The position numbers and the translations under genes are program-made. A DNA stretch of 64,000 bases from Saccharopolyspora erythraea (GTDB taxonomy: Bacteria > Actinomycetota > Actinomycetes > Mycobacteriales > Pseudonocardiaceae): contig NZ_CP054839.1 in NCBI RefSeq assembly GCF_018141105.1, positions 6,141,411 to 6,205,410 of the forward strand, in the 5' to 3' direction. The notes below the pieces were generated by a model. That model saw only the letters and a program-made list of their open reading frames with translations. It had not been told where the DNA came from and did no database searches. Below, in pieces: positions 7,777 to 15,316 of the stretch (position 1 is the stretch's first letter; every line of letters begins with the position of its first letter).

Positions 7777-8597
7777 ACCGGTGCGCGCAAGCCCGCCCGG
7801 TGTCGAAGCGCATGATGATCGCCTCCGATCTGGACGGAACGCTGCTGAACCCGGCGCGGCAGGTCACCGACCGCACCCGCGACGTCGTAGCCAGGCTCAA
7901 CGCCGCGGGCTGGCCGTTCGTGATCGCCACCGCCCGGCCCGTGCGCGACGTCAGGGACATCGCGGCCGCACTCGGCCACGAGGCGATCGCCATCTGCGGC
8001 AACGGCAGCGTGTGCTTCGACTTCGCCCGCCACGCGGTCATCGACCGGCGGTTCCTCAACGCGCCGGGCACCCGGCAGGCGCTGACCGCTCTGCGCTCCG
8101 CGCGCGGGAACATCCGCTTCGGCGCCGAACGGTTCCCGGACGTCGTGCTCGAACACGGCTTCCGGATCGACGAAGCGCTGTGCCCGGACCCGATGCGGGT
8201 GGACGCGCTGGAAGACGCGATCGACGACCAGGGCTTCAGCAAGATCATGGTGCAGCTCCCCGGCAACGCCCACACCTACGTCCGCCTCGTGCAAGCCGGC
8301 CTGGCCCACCACGGCCACTACGAGATCACCGTCTCGTGCGCCGACTTCTGCGAGGTCATGTCCGGCGGCGTCACGAAAGCCGCGGCGCTGGCCCGCGTGG
8401 CGGCCGAGCTCGGGTTCACCGCCGCGGACGTCGTGGCCTTCGGGGACATGCCCAACGACCTTCCCATGCTCGCCTGGGCGGGCACCGCGGTCGCCGTCGC
8501 CAACGCCCACCCCGACCTCCTGGCCATCGCCGATGCCGTGACCGGCACCAACGCCGACGACGGCGTGGCGCACTACCTGGAAACCCTGCTGGCGTGA
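7773..8597 (+). CDS. HAD-superfamily (Cof-type, IIB) hydrolase
   Basis: A 274-residue phosphatase-like protein. Motif I is SDLDGTLL (nucleophile D19, acid D21), motif II is ATAR, the motif III lysine lies in GVTKAAAL, and the metal site is GDMPNDLPML. The long insertion between motifs II and III is a type IIB cap, as in Cof/YbiV sugar-phosphate and nucleotide phosphatases. The ATG at 7773 overlaps the MFS stop as ATGA; an internal start at 7812 is possible because the family usually begins close to DLDGT. The hisG gene follows 51 bases downstream. A role dephosphorylating a PRPP-derived or histidine-pathway compound is possible but is inference from position. Confidence 0.88.
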   Translation: MNRCAQARPVSKRMMIASDLDGTLLNPARQVTDRTRDVVARLNAAGWPFVIATARPVRDVRDIAAALGHEAIAICGNGSVCFDFARHAVIDRRFLNAPGTRQALTALRSARGNIRFGAERFPDVVLEHGFRIDEALCPDPMRVDALEDAIDDQGFSKIMVQLPGNAHTYVRLVQAGLAHHGHYEITVSCADFCEVMSGGVTKAAALARVAAELGFTAADVVAFGDMPNDLPMLAWAGTAVAVANAHPDLLAIADAVTGTNADDGVAHYLETLLA

Positions 8598-8648
8598 ACC
8601 GGGTCCCCTCGTCGGAACTCCTGGCCCAGCGCTCTGGAAGGAGCGACG

Positions 8649-9509
8649 TTGCCCCACAACGACCGACTGCGCGTGGCCATGCCCAACAAAGGACAAATGA
8701 CGGATCCGGCTGCCCGGATGCTCGAAGAAGCCGGCTACCGGCAACGGCACGAAAAGCAGGACCTCACCGTCCTGGACCCGGACAACGACATCGAGTTCTT
8801 CTTCCTGCGCCCCAAGGACATCCCGCTCTACGTCGGTTCGGGCGAGCTCGACCTCGGCATCACCGGCCGTGACTTCGTGCTGGAATCAGGGGCGCCCCTG
8901 GCCGAGCGCCTCCGGCTGGGCTTCGCCGAATGCACCTTCCGCTACGCCGCTCCAGCCGAGCACGGATGGACCGTCGACGACCTCGACGGCAAGCGGATCG
9001 CCACCTCCCGCCCGAACCTGACCTCGACCGACCTCGCACGTCGAGGCTTGAAAGCAGAGGTCGTCCGCCTCGACGGCGCGGTGGAGATCTCCGTCCAGCT
9101 GGGAGTCGCCGATGCCATCGCCGACATCGTCAGCTCCGGCCACACACTGCGCCGCCACGGCCTGGCGATCGTCGGCGACCCGATCTGCACGGGCGAAGCC
9201 GTGCTCGTCGACCGCGCGGATGCCGATGCCGAGCCCGCCAAGGAGCAGTTCCTCGCGCGCATACGCGGCGTCGTCGTCGCCCAGCAATACGTGATGCTCG
9301 AGTACGTCTGCCGCAGAGAGGAACTGGACGCGGCGGCCGAGCTTACCCCGGGTCTGGAATCCCCGACGATCCTCGCGCTGGCGGACGACCGGTGGATCTC
9401 CGTGCGTGCGATGGTGTGCCGCAAGAACGTACCGACGATCATGGACCGCTTGGCCGCGGCGGGAGCCAAGGCGATCGTCTCCTCCGACGTCCGCGCCTGC
9501 CGCCTCTGA
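8649..9509 (+). CDS. hisG: ATP phosphoribosyltransferase (long form)
   Basis: A 286-residue HisG, which condenses ATP with PRPP in the first step of histidine synthesis. It carries the family start [11 protein letters not shown], the [26 protein letters not shown] segment, the PRPP loop [23 protein letters not shown], and the C-terminal ACT-like allosteric domain (about residues 205-286, ending [14 protein letters not shown]). The length and motifs match the actinobacterial long form. The TTG start at 8649 is set by GGAAGGAG 5 bases upstream. In most actinomycetes hisG sits just after hisE, but no hisE is seen here. A strong hairpin terminator follows. Confidence 0.93.
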   Translation: MPHNDRLRVAMPNKGQMTDPAARMLEEAGYRQRHEKQDLTVLDPDNDIEFFFLRPKDIPLYVGSGELDLGITGRDFVLESGAPLAERLRLGFAECTFRYAAPAEHGWTVDDLDGKRIATSRPNLTSTDLARRGLKAEVVRLDGAVEISVQLGVADAIADIVSSGHTLRRHGLAIVGDPICTGEAVLVDRADADAEPAKEQFLARIRGVVVAQQYVMLEYVCRREELDAAAELTPGLESPTILALADDRWISVRAMVCRKNVPTIMDRLAAAGAKAIVSSDVRACRL

Positions 9510-9542
9510 CAACCGCACGGCACAGCGGTCAAGCCGCCAATG

Positions 9543-9583
9543 CAGGAAGCCTGCAAGAACACATCGCTCTTGCAGGCTTCCTG
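9543..9583 (+). terminator. hairpin terminator after hisG
   Basis: Perfect 16-base-pair stem (left arm CAGGAAGCCTGCAAGA 9543-9558, right arm 9568-9583) with a 9-base loop, 34 bases after the hisG stop. There is no T-tract, which is usual for actinomycete terminators. It is also placed to stop readthrough from the minus-strand genes. Confidence 0.8.
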
Positions 9584-9644
9584 ACGTCGAACGCGCGACC
9601 AGACGGACCCACATGTCCCGACGCTGGTCGTCAAGCCGCCGTGA

Positions 9645-9998
9645 TCACGCCCCGTGGTCGCTGTTCAAGGCCAGTCCGGTTCCCCAGCAGTCCGGGCACG
9701 TCCGGCGAACGCTGTCGAACTCCGGTGAGCCCGCCCCGACCGGGTACCGGGCCTTGACCGCTTGAACCTCGCGCTGCCCGGCGCAGTGCTCGCACGTCGG
9801 GCGTGGCCACACCGCGCGCGGCAGGGCTTCGGCCCGGCGGATCACCTCCATCCGCAGCTCGTGGAACTTCTCCGAGTGCATGTCCGGTTCAGCGTGGCGC
9901 CGGCCGCTGGGTGCGGTCTCGGCCAGGTAGGCCTCGAACGCCTCCAGCGCCTGCTCGAGTTCAGCGCCGAACGAACCAGCCTGACGAACCTGCGCCAC
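9645..9998 (-). CDS. hypothetical protein with two CxxC zinc-ribbon motifs
   Basis: A 117-residue protein. GTG 9998 begins 2 bases after the LCP stop codon, giving tight translational coupling. The N-terminal half is a charged helical segment (GAELEQALEAFEAYLAE). The C-terminal half carries CEHC and CPDCWGTG about 35 residues apart, which resembles half of a DnaJ-type zinc finger and probably binds one zinc. I do not recognise a named family. Co-transcription with the LCP gene points to an envelope-related or regulatory role, but no more can be said. Confidence 0.65.
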   Translation of the reverse strand: MAQVRQAGSFGAELEQALEAFEAYLAETAPSGRRHAEPDMHSEKFHELRMEVIRRAEALPRAVWPRPTCEHCAGQREVQAVKARYPVGAGSPEFDSVRRTCPDCWGTGLALNSDHGA

Positions 9999-9999
9999 G

Positions 10000-11031
10000 T
10001 CAGCCTCCGATGCCTTCGGCGGTGGTGATGACTTCCTGCGGCACGGGGGTGTCGGCGGCCAGCGCGCCGAACAGCTTCTCGGCGCCCTCCTCGTCCCACT
10101 CCACGACCGACGCGCCGCCGTCGGTCTCACCGAAACCGCCGAACGGCACGGTGGTCGTCACGCCCTGCCCGGAGGCGATGCCCTGCATCGCCAGGCCCAG
10201 CGAGCCCAGGTGCCAGACGTGGTCGCCGGAGTCGACCAGAAACGACTGGGAGGTGTTCAGAATCAGCGGGAACAGACGGAACGGGTTGGCCAGCACCCCG
10301 GGGCCGGAGACCTTCTCGGTCAGCGCGGCCAGGAACTCCCGCTGCCGCTGGACCCGGTCCAGATCACCCCGCGCGGTCGCCCGGGTGCGCACGTACCCCA
10401 GCGCCTGCGGCCCCTGCAACGTCTGGCAGCCCGGCTGCAGGTCCAGATTGGCCTTCGGGTCCTGCATCGGCTCCTTGACGCACAGTTCCACCCCGCCGAT
10501 CGCGTCGGTGATGTCGGCGAAGCCGCCCAGACCGACCTCCGCGTAGTGGTCGATGCGCACCCCGGTGTTGTTCTCCACGGTGCGGGCCAGCAGCTGCGAA
10601 CCGCCGTAGGCGAAGGCGGCGTTGAGCTTGTCCTCGCCCTGCCCGGGGATCTCGACCAGCGAGTCCCGCGGCAGGCTCACCATCGTCGGCATACCGCCGC
10701 TTGCCGGGATGTGCACCAGCATCACCGTGTCGGTGCGCCGGCCCGCCGTGTCCCCGGTGCCCAGCTCGTCCTTGCGCTCCTGGTCCAGATCCTCCCGGCT
10801 GTCCGAACCCACCAGCAGCCAGTTCGTCCCCGGCCCGTCCTGCGGCCGCTCACCATCGACCGGCAGCGCCTGCTCGCGCTTGAGCGAGTAGTCCACGTAG
10901 AGCACGAACCCGACCAGCGCCAGCGCCAGCACCACCAGCACCGCGACGACCTTGCGGCCCCACCGCCTCCTCCGGACCCGAGGCTCCGGCGCCCGTCCGC
11001 GCGCCTGGTGACCCGGTTGCGTGTAGGTCAT
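10000..11031 (-). CDS. LCP (LytR-CpsA-Psr) family protein
   Basis: A 343-residue membrane-anchored enzyme that transfers lipid-linked glycopolymers onto peptidoglycan. A cytosolic arginine-rich segment (residues 15-30) precedes one transmembrane helix (about 31-50); the rest is extracellular. The LCP core is clear: WLLVGSDSRED, RTDTVMLVHI, SLPRDSLVEIPG, KLNAAFAYGG and a late VRTRATARGDLDRVQRQREFL, including the arginines that bind pyrophosphate. The ATG at 11031 follows GGGAGAAAAGGGAA. An in-frame extension to 11154 has no family similarity. The 117-residue zinc-ribbon gene follows directly. The gene is divergent from the small membrane protein at 11363 and shares a 331-base promoter region with it. 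Confidence 0.9.
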   Translation of the reverse strand: MTYTQPGHQARGRAPEPRVRRRRWGRKVVAVLVVLALALVGFVLYVDYSLKREQALPVDGERPQDGPGTNWLLVGSDSREDLDQERKDELGTGDTAGRRTDTVMLVHIPASGGMPTMVSLPRDSLVEIPGQGEDKLNAAFAYGGSQLLARTVENNTGVRIDHYAEVGLGGFADITDAIGGVELCVKEPMQDPKANLDLQPGCQTLQGPQALGYVRTRATARGDLDRVQRQREFLAALTEKVSGPGVLANPFRLFPLILNTSQSFLVDSGDHVWHLGSLGLAMQGIASGQGVTTTVPFGGFGETDGGASVVEWDEEGAEKLFGALAADTPVPQEVITTAEGIGG

Positions 11032-11362
11032 ATCGCTGTTCCCTTTTCTCCCGGACGCGCTTGAGGCGCCGTTGAATTCGGTTCGCCATGACCCCCGACC
11101 ATCTGGGGCGCAAGCATCGCAAAGATCAACGCGTCCCAATAGGAGCAAACGCACAGCGCGGGCAACGATCAGAAAACGCCCGTGTCACGCCGAAACAACC
11201 TCTTTCGCGAGCACTCCTGTTAGTTGCAATCACCAACCCGGCATCAATGCAGACCACGAAGCTTTCCCGAAGCGAATTCACGTCCGATGTGTTTGTGCTC
11301 TCAAAACAGTCACCGCATCTGGCCTTGCGATGTGGATCCACGGGTCTTCACAATCGCGCCCC
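11032..11362. other. divergent promoter region, LCP and small membrane protein
   Basis: Intergenic region of 331 bases that must hold the promoters of both flanking genes. No gene is supported. I could not pick convincing -35/-10 boxes or a palindrome. Confidence 0.4.
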
Positions 11363-11752
11363 ATGAGTTACCGCCCACCGCAAGGCCACAATCCCTACCC
11401 GCCGCAGGGCCCTGGGCACTCTCCGGGACATGGCCCGCCGCAGGGTGATTACCACGAGCCGGGAAACCGGCGGCGGGACGAGACGGGCGACACGATCGCG
11501 AATATCATTCGCATCGTGACCGGCACGGTCGTCACCGTCTTCGTTCTGCACATCCTGTTCGTGGTCTTCGATGCGAACCAGGGCAACGAATTCGTCTCGT
11601 TCGTCTACGGCCTGGCCCAGGTCCTGGTCCTCGGACTCGGCGACGTTTTCACCCCCGACGACGCACTCCTCGGCGTCATCCTCAACTACGGACTCGCCGC
11701 CCTCGTCTACCTCGTCATCGGCCGTTTGATCGCCAAGGCGATCCGCCGCTGA
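11363..11752 (+). CDS. small proline-rich membrane protein
   Basis: A 129-residue protein. The first 35 residues are a hydrophilic tail rich in proline, glycine and histidine (PPQGHNPYPPQGPGHSPGHG). Two to three hydrophobic helices follow (about 48-72, 80-95 and 103-123), then a short basic end. This layout is common for actinobacterial cell-surface or division-associated membrane proteins, but I recognise no family. The start is the first ATG before coding bias appears. A hairpin beginning 17 bases after the stop may end its transcript. Confidence 0.6.
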   Translation: MSYRPPQGHNPYPPQGPGHSPGHGPPQGDYHEPGNRRRDETGDTIANIIRIVTGTVVTVFVLHILFVVFDANQGNEFVSFVYGLAQVLVLGLGDVFTPDDALLGVILNYGLAALVYLVIGRLIAKAIRR

Positions 11753-11768
11753 CCACACGGTTTCCGAG

Positions 11769-11820
11769 GCGCACAGCACTCGCTCTTGCAAGCTATCCGC
11801 AATAGCGCAAAACTGTGCGC
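11769..11820. terminator. long inverted repeat after the 129-residue gene
   Basis: Outer arms GCGCACAG (11769-11776) and CTGTGCGC (11813-11820) are perfectly complementary, and inner arms GCTAT/ATAGC (11792-11806) add a second stem. Placement just downstream of a stop codon suggests a factor-independent terminator, but it also contains the TTGCAAGCTAT string seen in other intergenic regions of the window. Confidence 0.5.
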
Positions 11821-12011
11821 AGAACATGCCAGCGCGACTGTCTGCGAACGCAGTCCGCATCCGTATTGTTCGCTGCCGCTGGCGCCTGTCGCGCGGATGG
11901 CGGTCACCCCCACCGCGCCGGCAGGCGCCGGCTACATCACCGACGGCAGCATCACCGACACCGAGACCGCCGATGAGCTGCCACTTGTCGGGACTGCCCA
12001 GGTAACGCCGG

Positions 12012-12146
12012 GCCACCTACACCGATCCCGCCGCGCCCTCCGCGGGCGTCGACCACCTGCCGGTCGGCGGTGAGTTCGTCGTGCGCGACGGTCGCCTGCT
12101 GGCCGATGCGATGCCGGGCAGGGCAGTGCGGGGGCGGCTCGGATGA
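12012..12146 (+). pseudogene. D-aminoacylase C-terminal fragment
   Basis: The frame encodes only the last 44 residues of an N-acyl-D-amino-acid deacylase-type amidohydrolase: TYTDPAAPSAGVDHLPVGGEFVVRDGRLLADAMPGRAVRGRLG. The GVDHxxVGGxxVVRDG end is typical of this family. The catalytic part is missing. Its stop overlaps the start of the threonine-dehydratase fragment (ATGA), so the original operon order is preserved although the genes are broken. Confidence 0.65.
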
Positions 12147-12322
12147 CCGAGCTCGTCACGCTCGCCGACATCCGCGCCACCGCTGAGCAAATTGCTCTTG
12201 CAGCAGTGCGAACGCCGCTGATCCCATCCCCGGAAGTTCATCCACTGTGGACCAGACTCGGCAGGGGCGGCTCCGCGACTCCCCGGTTGTTCGTCGGTGT
12301 GCTGCCGGGGAACCGCCGATGA
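12143..12322 (+). pseudogene. threonine dehydratase-like N-terminal fragment
   Basis: The frame begins like PLP-dependent serine/threonine dehydratases (MTELVTLADIRATAEQIALAAVRTPLIPS, then HPLW) for about 36 residues. It then loses all similarity before the SFKxRGA lysine motif and stops after 59 codons. The rest of a gene of about 310 residues has been deleted. The stop overlaps the racemase start as ATGA. It belonged with the D-aminoacylase and racemase in an amino-acid catabolic operon. Confidence 0.65.
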
Positions 12323-13087
12323 GCACCTTTTCGGGACAGCCGGACCGCTCGGCAATCACCACCCGTGACCGGACCCTCACGGTGGGAATCCTCGGTGGCA
12401 TGGGCCCGGCCGCCACCGCGGACTTCTACGACAAGCTCGTTCGAGCCACGCCCGTGGCGACCGATCAGGACCATCTTCGGGTAGTCATCTGGGCAGACCC
12501 CAGCGTGCCCGACCGCACCGCGGCCCTGACGGGAGCCGGACCCGACCCGACGCCGTGGCTGTCACGAGGGGCGGAAAAGCTGCGGGCCTGCGGCGCGGAT
12601 CTGCTGGCGGTGCCGTGCAACACCGCCCACGCGTTCGCGCCGCAGGTGGCCGAGGCCTGCGGGCTGCCACTGGTCAGCATCATCGATGTGACCGCCGAAG
12701 CCGCGGGGACAGCGCTGCCGCGGCCCTCCAGGGCAGGTCTGCTGGCCACCACCGGCACCGTCCGCTCGGGGCTGTACCACTCGGCTCTGGCCCGCTGCGG
12801 GCATCGACTTGGTCGTGCCCGATGAGCGAAGCCAGCGGCAGGTCATGGACGCGATCGCAGCGGTCAAGGCCGGGGCGGTCGACGAATCGGTCAGCCGGGC
12901 GCTGACCTCGGTCGCCGAATCCCTGGTCGAAGCGGGCGCCCATACGGTGATCGCCGGCTGCACGGAGATCGTGCTCAGGCTCCGAGCGGACTCCGTGGAA
13001 GTGCCGTTGCTCGATCCGGCGCAGCTGCTGGCCGAACGCGTGGTCCGCATCGCGATGCCGACCGCTGGGTACCGGAAGGCCATGTGA
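12319..13087 (+). pseudogene. Asp/Glu racemase family gene with a +1 frameshift
   Basis: A complete aspartate/glutamate racemase-family gene (about 255 residues if restored) broken by one extra G near 12797-12803. The first frame (to 12825) has GILGGMGPAATADFYDKL and the first catalytic cysteine in VPCNTAH. After the frameshift, the second frame (to 13087) continues GIDLVVPDERSQRQVMDAI and has the second catalytic cysteine in AGCTEIVLRL. Both cysteines survive, so the break could be recent, or a sequencing error in a G-rich run. ATG 12319 overlaps the stop of the upstream fragment. Confidence 0.85.
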
Positions 13088-13695
13088 CAGTAGGGAGAAC
13101 TGCCGCCTCACTCCCCTCGTTTCTTTCCTCGTGACTCTGCTCTAGAGCCCCGGCCGTCGTCATCGTGGCGCCCTTCCTTTGCCACCAGCCTGGTCCTGGT
13201 AGGTACGCCGTCTGATTCGGCGTCGGCCGTGCCCGCGAATTTCGCGGCCCGCACTGGGAACCAGAGGGCGTAGGCAAAGCCGAGTGCCGAAGCATGGATA
13301 CGCGGGCTCGGCGACCAGATTCCGACCGCACCGGTGCGGACACCTCGGCGTGACACGCGGGCGCCGAGGAGCACCACACACCGACCAGGCCACCGATGGC
13401 GAGTCGCAGCCGAAGCGACGGAAGCCCGTGGGCGGTTTCGAAATCCCCGCGATGGCGAGTGTTTCGCAGTCGGCTTGGTCCTCGGCGGTGTCATAGCATC
13501 CGGTGCGATCGGCCAAGCCGGACAGCAAACACCCCCCGCACAACCGATACGGGCAAGCGCCTGATCGGTCGTGCTCAGAGGCGCGTCGCCGAAGACGGCG
13601 GCAGGTGGCCGCGACCCGGTCGTGTGTCTCGCGAGCTGGGACATGAGCATCCACCGGCTTCCTCCCCTGTGCTGAATCGTGCGGTGTGCAGCGGG
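13088..13695. other. gene-free stretch before the LacI regulator
   Basis: Long open frames run through here on the minus strand (13108-13860 and 13160-14362). They are unlike any family I know and extend over the LacI coding region and its promoter, so I do not call them. Nothing else recognised. Confidence 0.4.
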
Positions 13696-13724
13696 TTGAC
13701 GAACGGGGATCGTTTCGACATAGT
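13696..13724 (+). promoter_or_regulatory. sigma-70-type promoter of the LacI-rpiB operon
   Basis: TTGACG (13696-13701) and CATAGT (13719-13724) are separated by 17 bases, a good vegetative promoter. The expected start of transcription (about 13731) falls in the operator just downstream. Confidence 0.65.
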
Positions 13725-13728
13725 CCAG

Positions 13729-13754
13729 GGAACCGTTTGCATGGAAACGATTCC
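13729..13754. promoter_or_regulatory. LacI-type operator
   Basis: A 26-base imperfect palindrome with half-sites GGAACCGTTTGCA and GGAATCGTTTCCA (reverse strand), differing at two positions. The spaced CGTTT and AAACG cores are typical of LacI/GalR operators. It lies 15 bases before the regulator start codon and over the predicted transcription start, so bound repressor would block its own operon. Confidence 0.75.
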
Positions 13755-13768
13755 ACAGGGGTTCGCGC

Positions 13769-14785
13769 GTGACCAAGGCCGTGACCATCAAGCACGTCGC
13801 CGCGCGGGCGGGGGTGTCCGTCGGCACCGCATCGCGGGTCCTCTCCGGCAACCCGGCCACCTCGTCGGAGGCCCGTACGCGGGTGCGGGCGGCGGCGGAG
13901 GAGCTCGGCTACCGACCCGATGCCCGGGCACGGGGTCTGCGGTCGACGAGGAGCAACGCGATCGGCCTGCTCGTATCCGACGTGCGCAATCCGTTCTTCG
14001 CCGACATCGCCTATGGTGCCGAGCGAGCGGCGTTGCGTGCGGGGCACGTGACCCTGCTGGCGAACGCCGATGAGGACACCCGGCAGCAGGACACCTATCT
14101 CGACACGTTCCTGTCCCAGCGCGTCGACGGCATGATCGTCGCACCGCAGGGTGCGGGCGGTGGCAACCTCAGGTCCGCGGTGGAGGCCGAGGTGCCGCTC
14201 GTGTTCGTGGACCGGACGGTGGACGGGTTCGACGTGCCGAGCGTGACCGCCGACAACGAGGGCGGCATAGCGCAGGCCGTCGCCCACCTCGCGGCCCGCG
14301 GTCACACGCGGATCGGTTACATCGGAGGCCCGCGTTCGATCTCGACCGGACGAGCTCGGCACGACGCGTTCGTCCGGGCTGTGGCCGCCAACGGGCTCGA
14401 CGACGATACCGGGTTGATCACAGTCGGGGACTTCCAGTCCGCCAGCGGTGCGCTGGCCACCGCACGGCTCATCTCCGGCGAGCGACCACCGACCGCGTTG
14501 CTGGCCGCGGACAGTCCGATGGCCATGGGCGCGCTGACCGAGCTACGGGCCCGTGGTCTCCGGACGGGCTCGGACATCGGCCTGGTGGCGTTCGACGACA
14601 CCGAGTGGTTCGCCGAACTCGATCCTCCGATCACCGCCGTGCGACAAGCCGCCAGGGAAATGGGAGAGACCGCGATGCGCCTGCTGCTCGAGGTCATAGC
14701 AGGTGGTGCACCGGACTCCGTGGTGCTTCCGACCGAACTCATCGTTCGCGAGTCATCGGGAGCGGCAGCGACCGAACTGTCCTGA
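13769..14785 (+). CDS. LacI family transcriptional regulator
   Basis: A 338-residue LacI/GalR-type repressor. The N-terminal HTH (VTIKHVAARAGVSVGTASRVLSGN, residues 5-28) and hinge helix are followed by a periplasmic-binding-protein-like effector domain (NAIGLLVSDVRNPFFADIA onward). The GTG at 13769 has AGGGG 9 bases upstream; a GTG at 13781 is a weaker choice. The effector is probably a pentose, pentose phosphate or sugar acid, judging from the rpiB and sugar-acid genes behind it. It is the first gene of an operon with rpiB (10-base gap) and the MHS transporter. Confidence 0.92.
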   Translation: MTKAVTIKHVAARAGVSVGTASRVLSGNPATSSEARTRVRAAAEELGYRPDARARGLRSTRSNAIGLLVSDVRNPFFADIAYGAERAALRAGHVTLLANADEDTRQQDTYLDTFLSQRVDGMIVAPQGAGGGNLRSAVEAEVPLVFVDRTVDGFDVPSVTADNEGGIAQAVAHLAARGHTRIGYIGGPRSISTGRARHDAFVRAVAANGLDDDTGLITVGDFQSASGALATARLISGERPPTALLAADSPMAMGALTELRARGLRTGSDIGLVAFDDTEWFAELDPPITAVRQAAREMGETAMRLLLEVIAGGAPDSVVLPTELIVRESSGAAATELS

Positions 14786-14795
14786 AAGGATGAAC

Positions 14796-15266
14796 ATGCG
14801 TATCGCGCTGGGCAACGACCACGCCGGTCTCGGCATGAAGGAGCACGTCCGCGCCGTCCTGGAGCGGCTCGGCCACGAGGTGATCGACTGCGGCCCCAAC
14901 GACGATGGGCCCGTGGACTTCCCCGACATCACCCGAGCGACGTGTGAGCGCGTTCGCACCGGTGAGGCCGACCGAGCTGTGCTCGTGTGCGGCACAGGTG
15001 CGGGCGCGCTGATGGCCGCGAACAAGATCCCGGGCATCCGGTGCGGGCTCGGCCACGACGTCTACTCGGCACACCAGAGCGTCGAGCACGACGACGCGAA
15101 CGCCATCGCCATGGGTGCCTGGCTCATCGGCCCGGCCACAGCGGGGGAGGTGCTCGAAGCTTTCCTGAAAGCACGGTTCGACAACGACGCCGACACGGTG
15201 CGCCGGGTGCACAAGTTGCGCGAACTCGAGCTCGACGGCGCACGTGAGCTGATGGCCGAACTCTGA
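14796..15266 (+). CDS. rpiB: ribose-5-phosphate isomerase B / LacAB-type sugar-phosphate isomerase
   Basis: A 156-residue isomerase interconverting ribose 5-phosphate and ribulose 5-phosphate, or a related aldose/ketose phosphate pair. Family signatures: MRIALGNDHAG at the start, HEVIDCG, the catalytic-cysteine loop VLVCGTGAGALMAANKIPGIRCGL, and the HDDANAIAMGAWLIG stretch. I choose ATG 14796 because AAAGGA lies 5 bases upstream and the family begins M-x-IAxGxDHAG; an ATG two codons earlier is possible. It follows the regulator by 10 bases. A second, housekeeping Rpi probably exists elsewhere, since this copy is inside a regulated catabolic locus. Confidence 0.9.
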   Translation: MRIALGNDHAGLGMKEHVRAVLERLGHEVIDCGPNDDGPVDFPDITRATCERVRTGEADRAVLVCGTGAGALMAANKIPGIRCGLGHDVYSAHQSVEHDDANAIAMGAWLIGPATAGEVLEAFLKARFDNDADTVRRVHKLRELELDGARELMAEL

Positions 15267-15316
15267 TCGCCACGACACGACAGCGGTATGCGTTCTGAAG
15301 TCAAAGGAGATCGAGA

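Noticed and set aside
9543-9583. TTGCA-containing repeat after hisG as another copy of the TTGCA element
   Set aside because: It is a perfect 16-bp hairpin at a gene end and does not align with the elements at 26128 and 30926; a terminator explains it.
13108-13860. 250-codon minus-strand frame ahead of and over the LacI gene
   Set aside because: It runs through the LacI promoter, operator and coding start and resembles nothing known.
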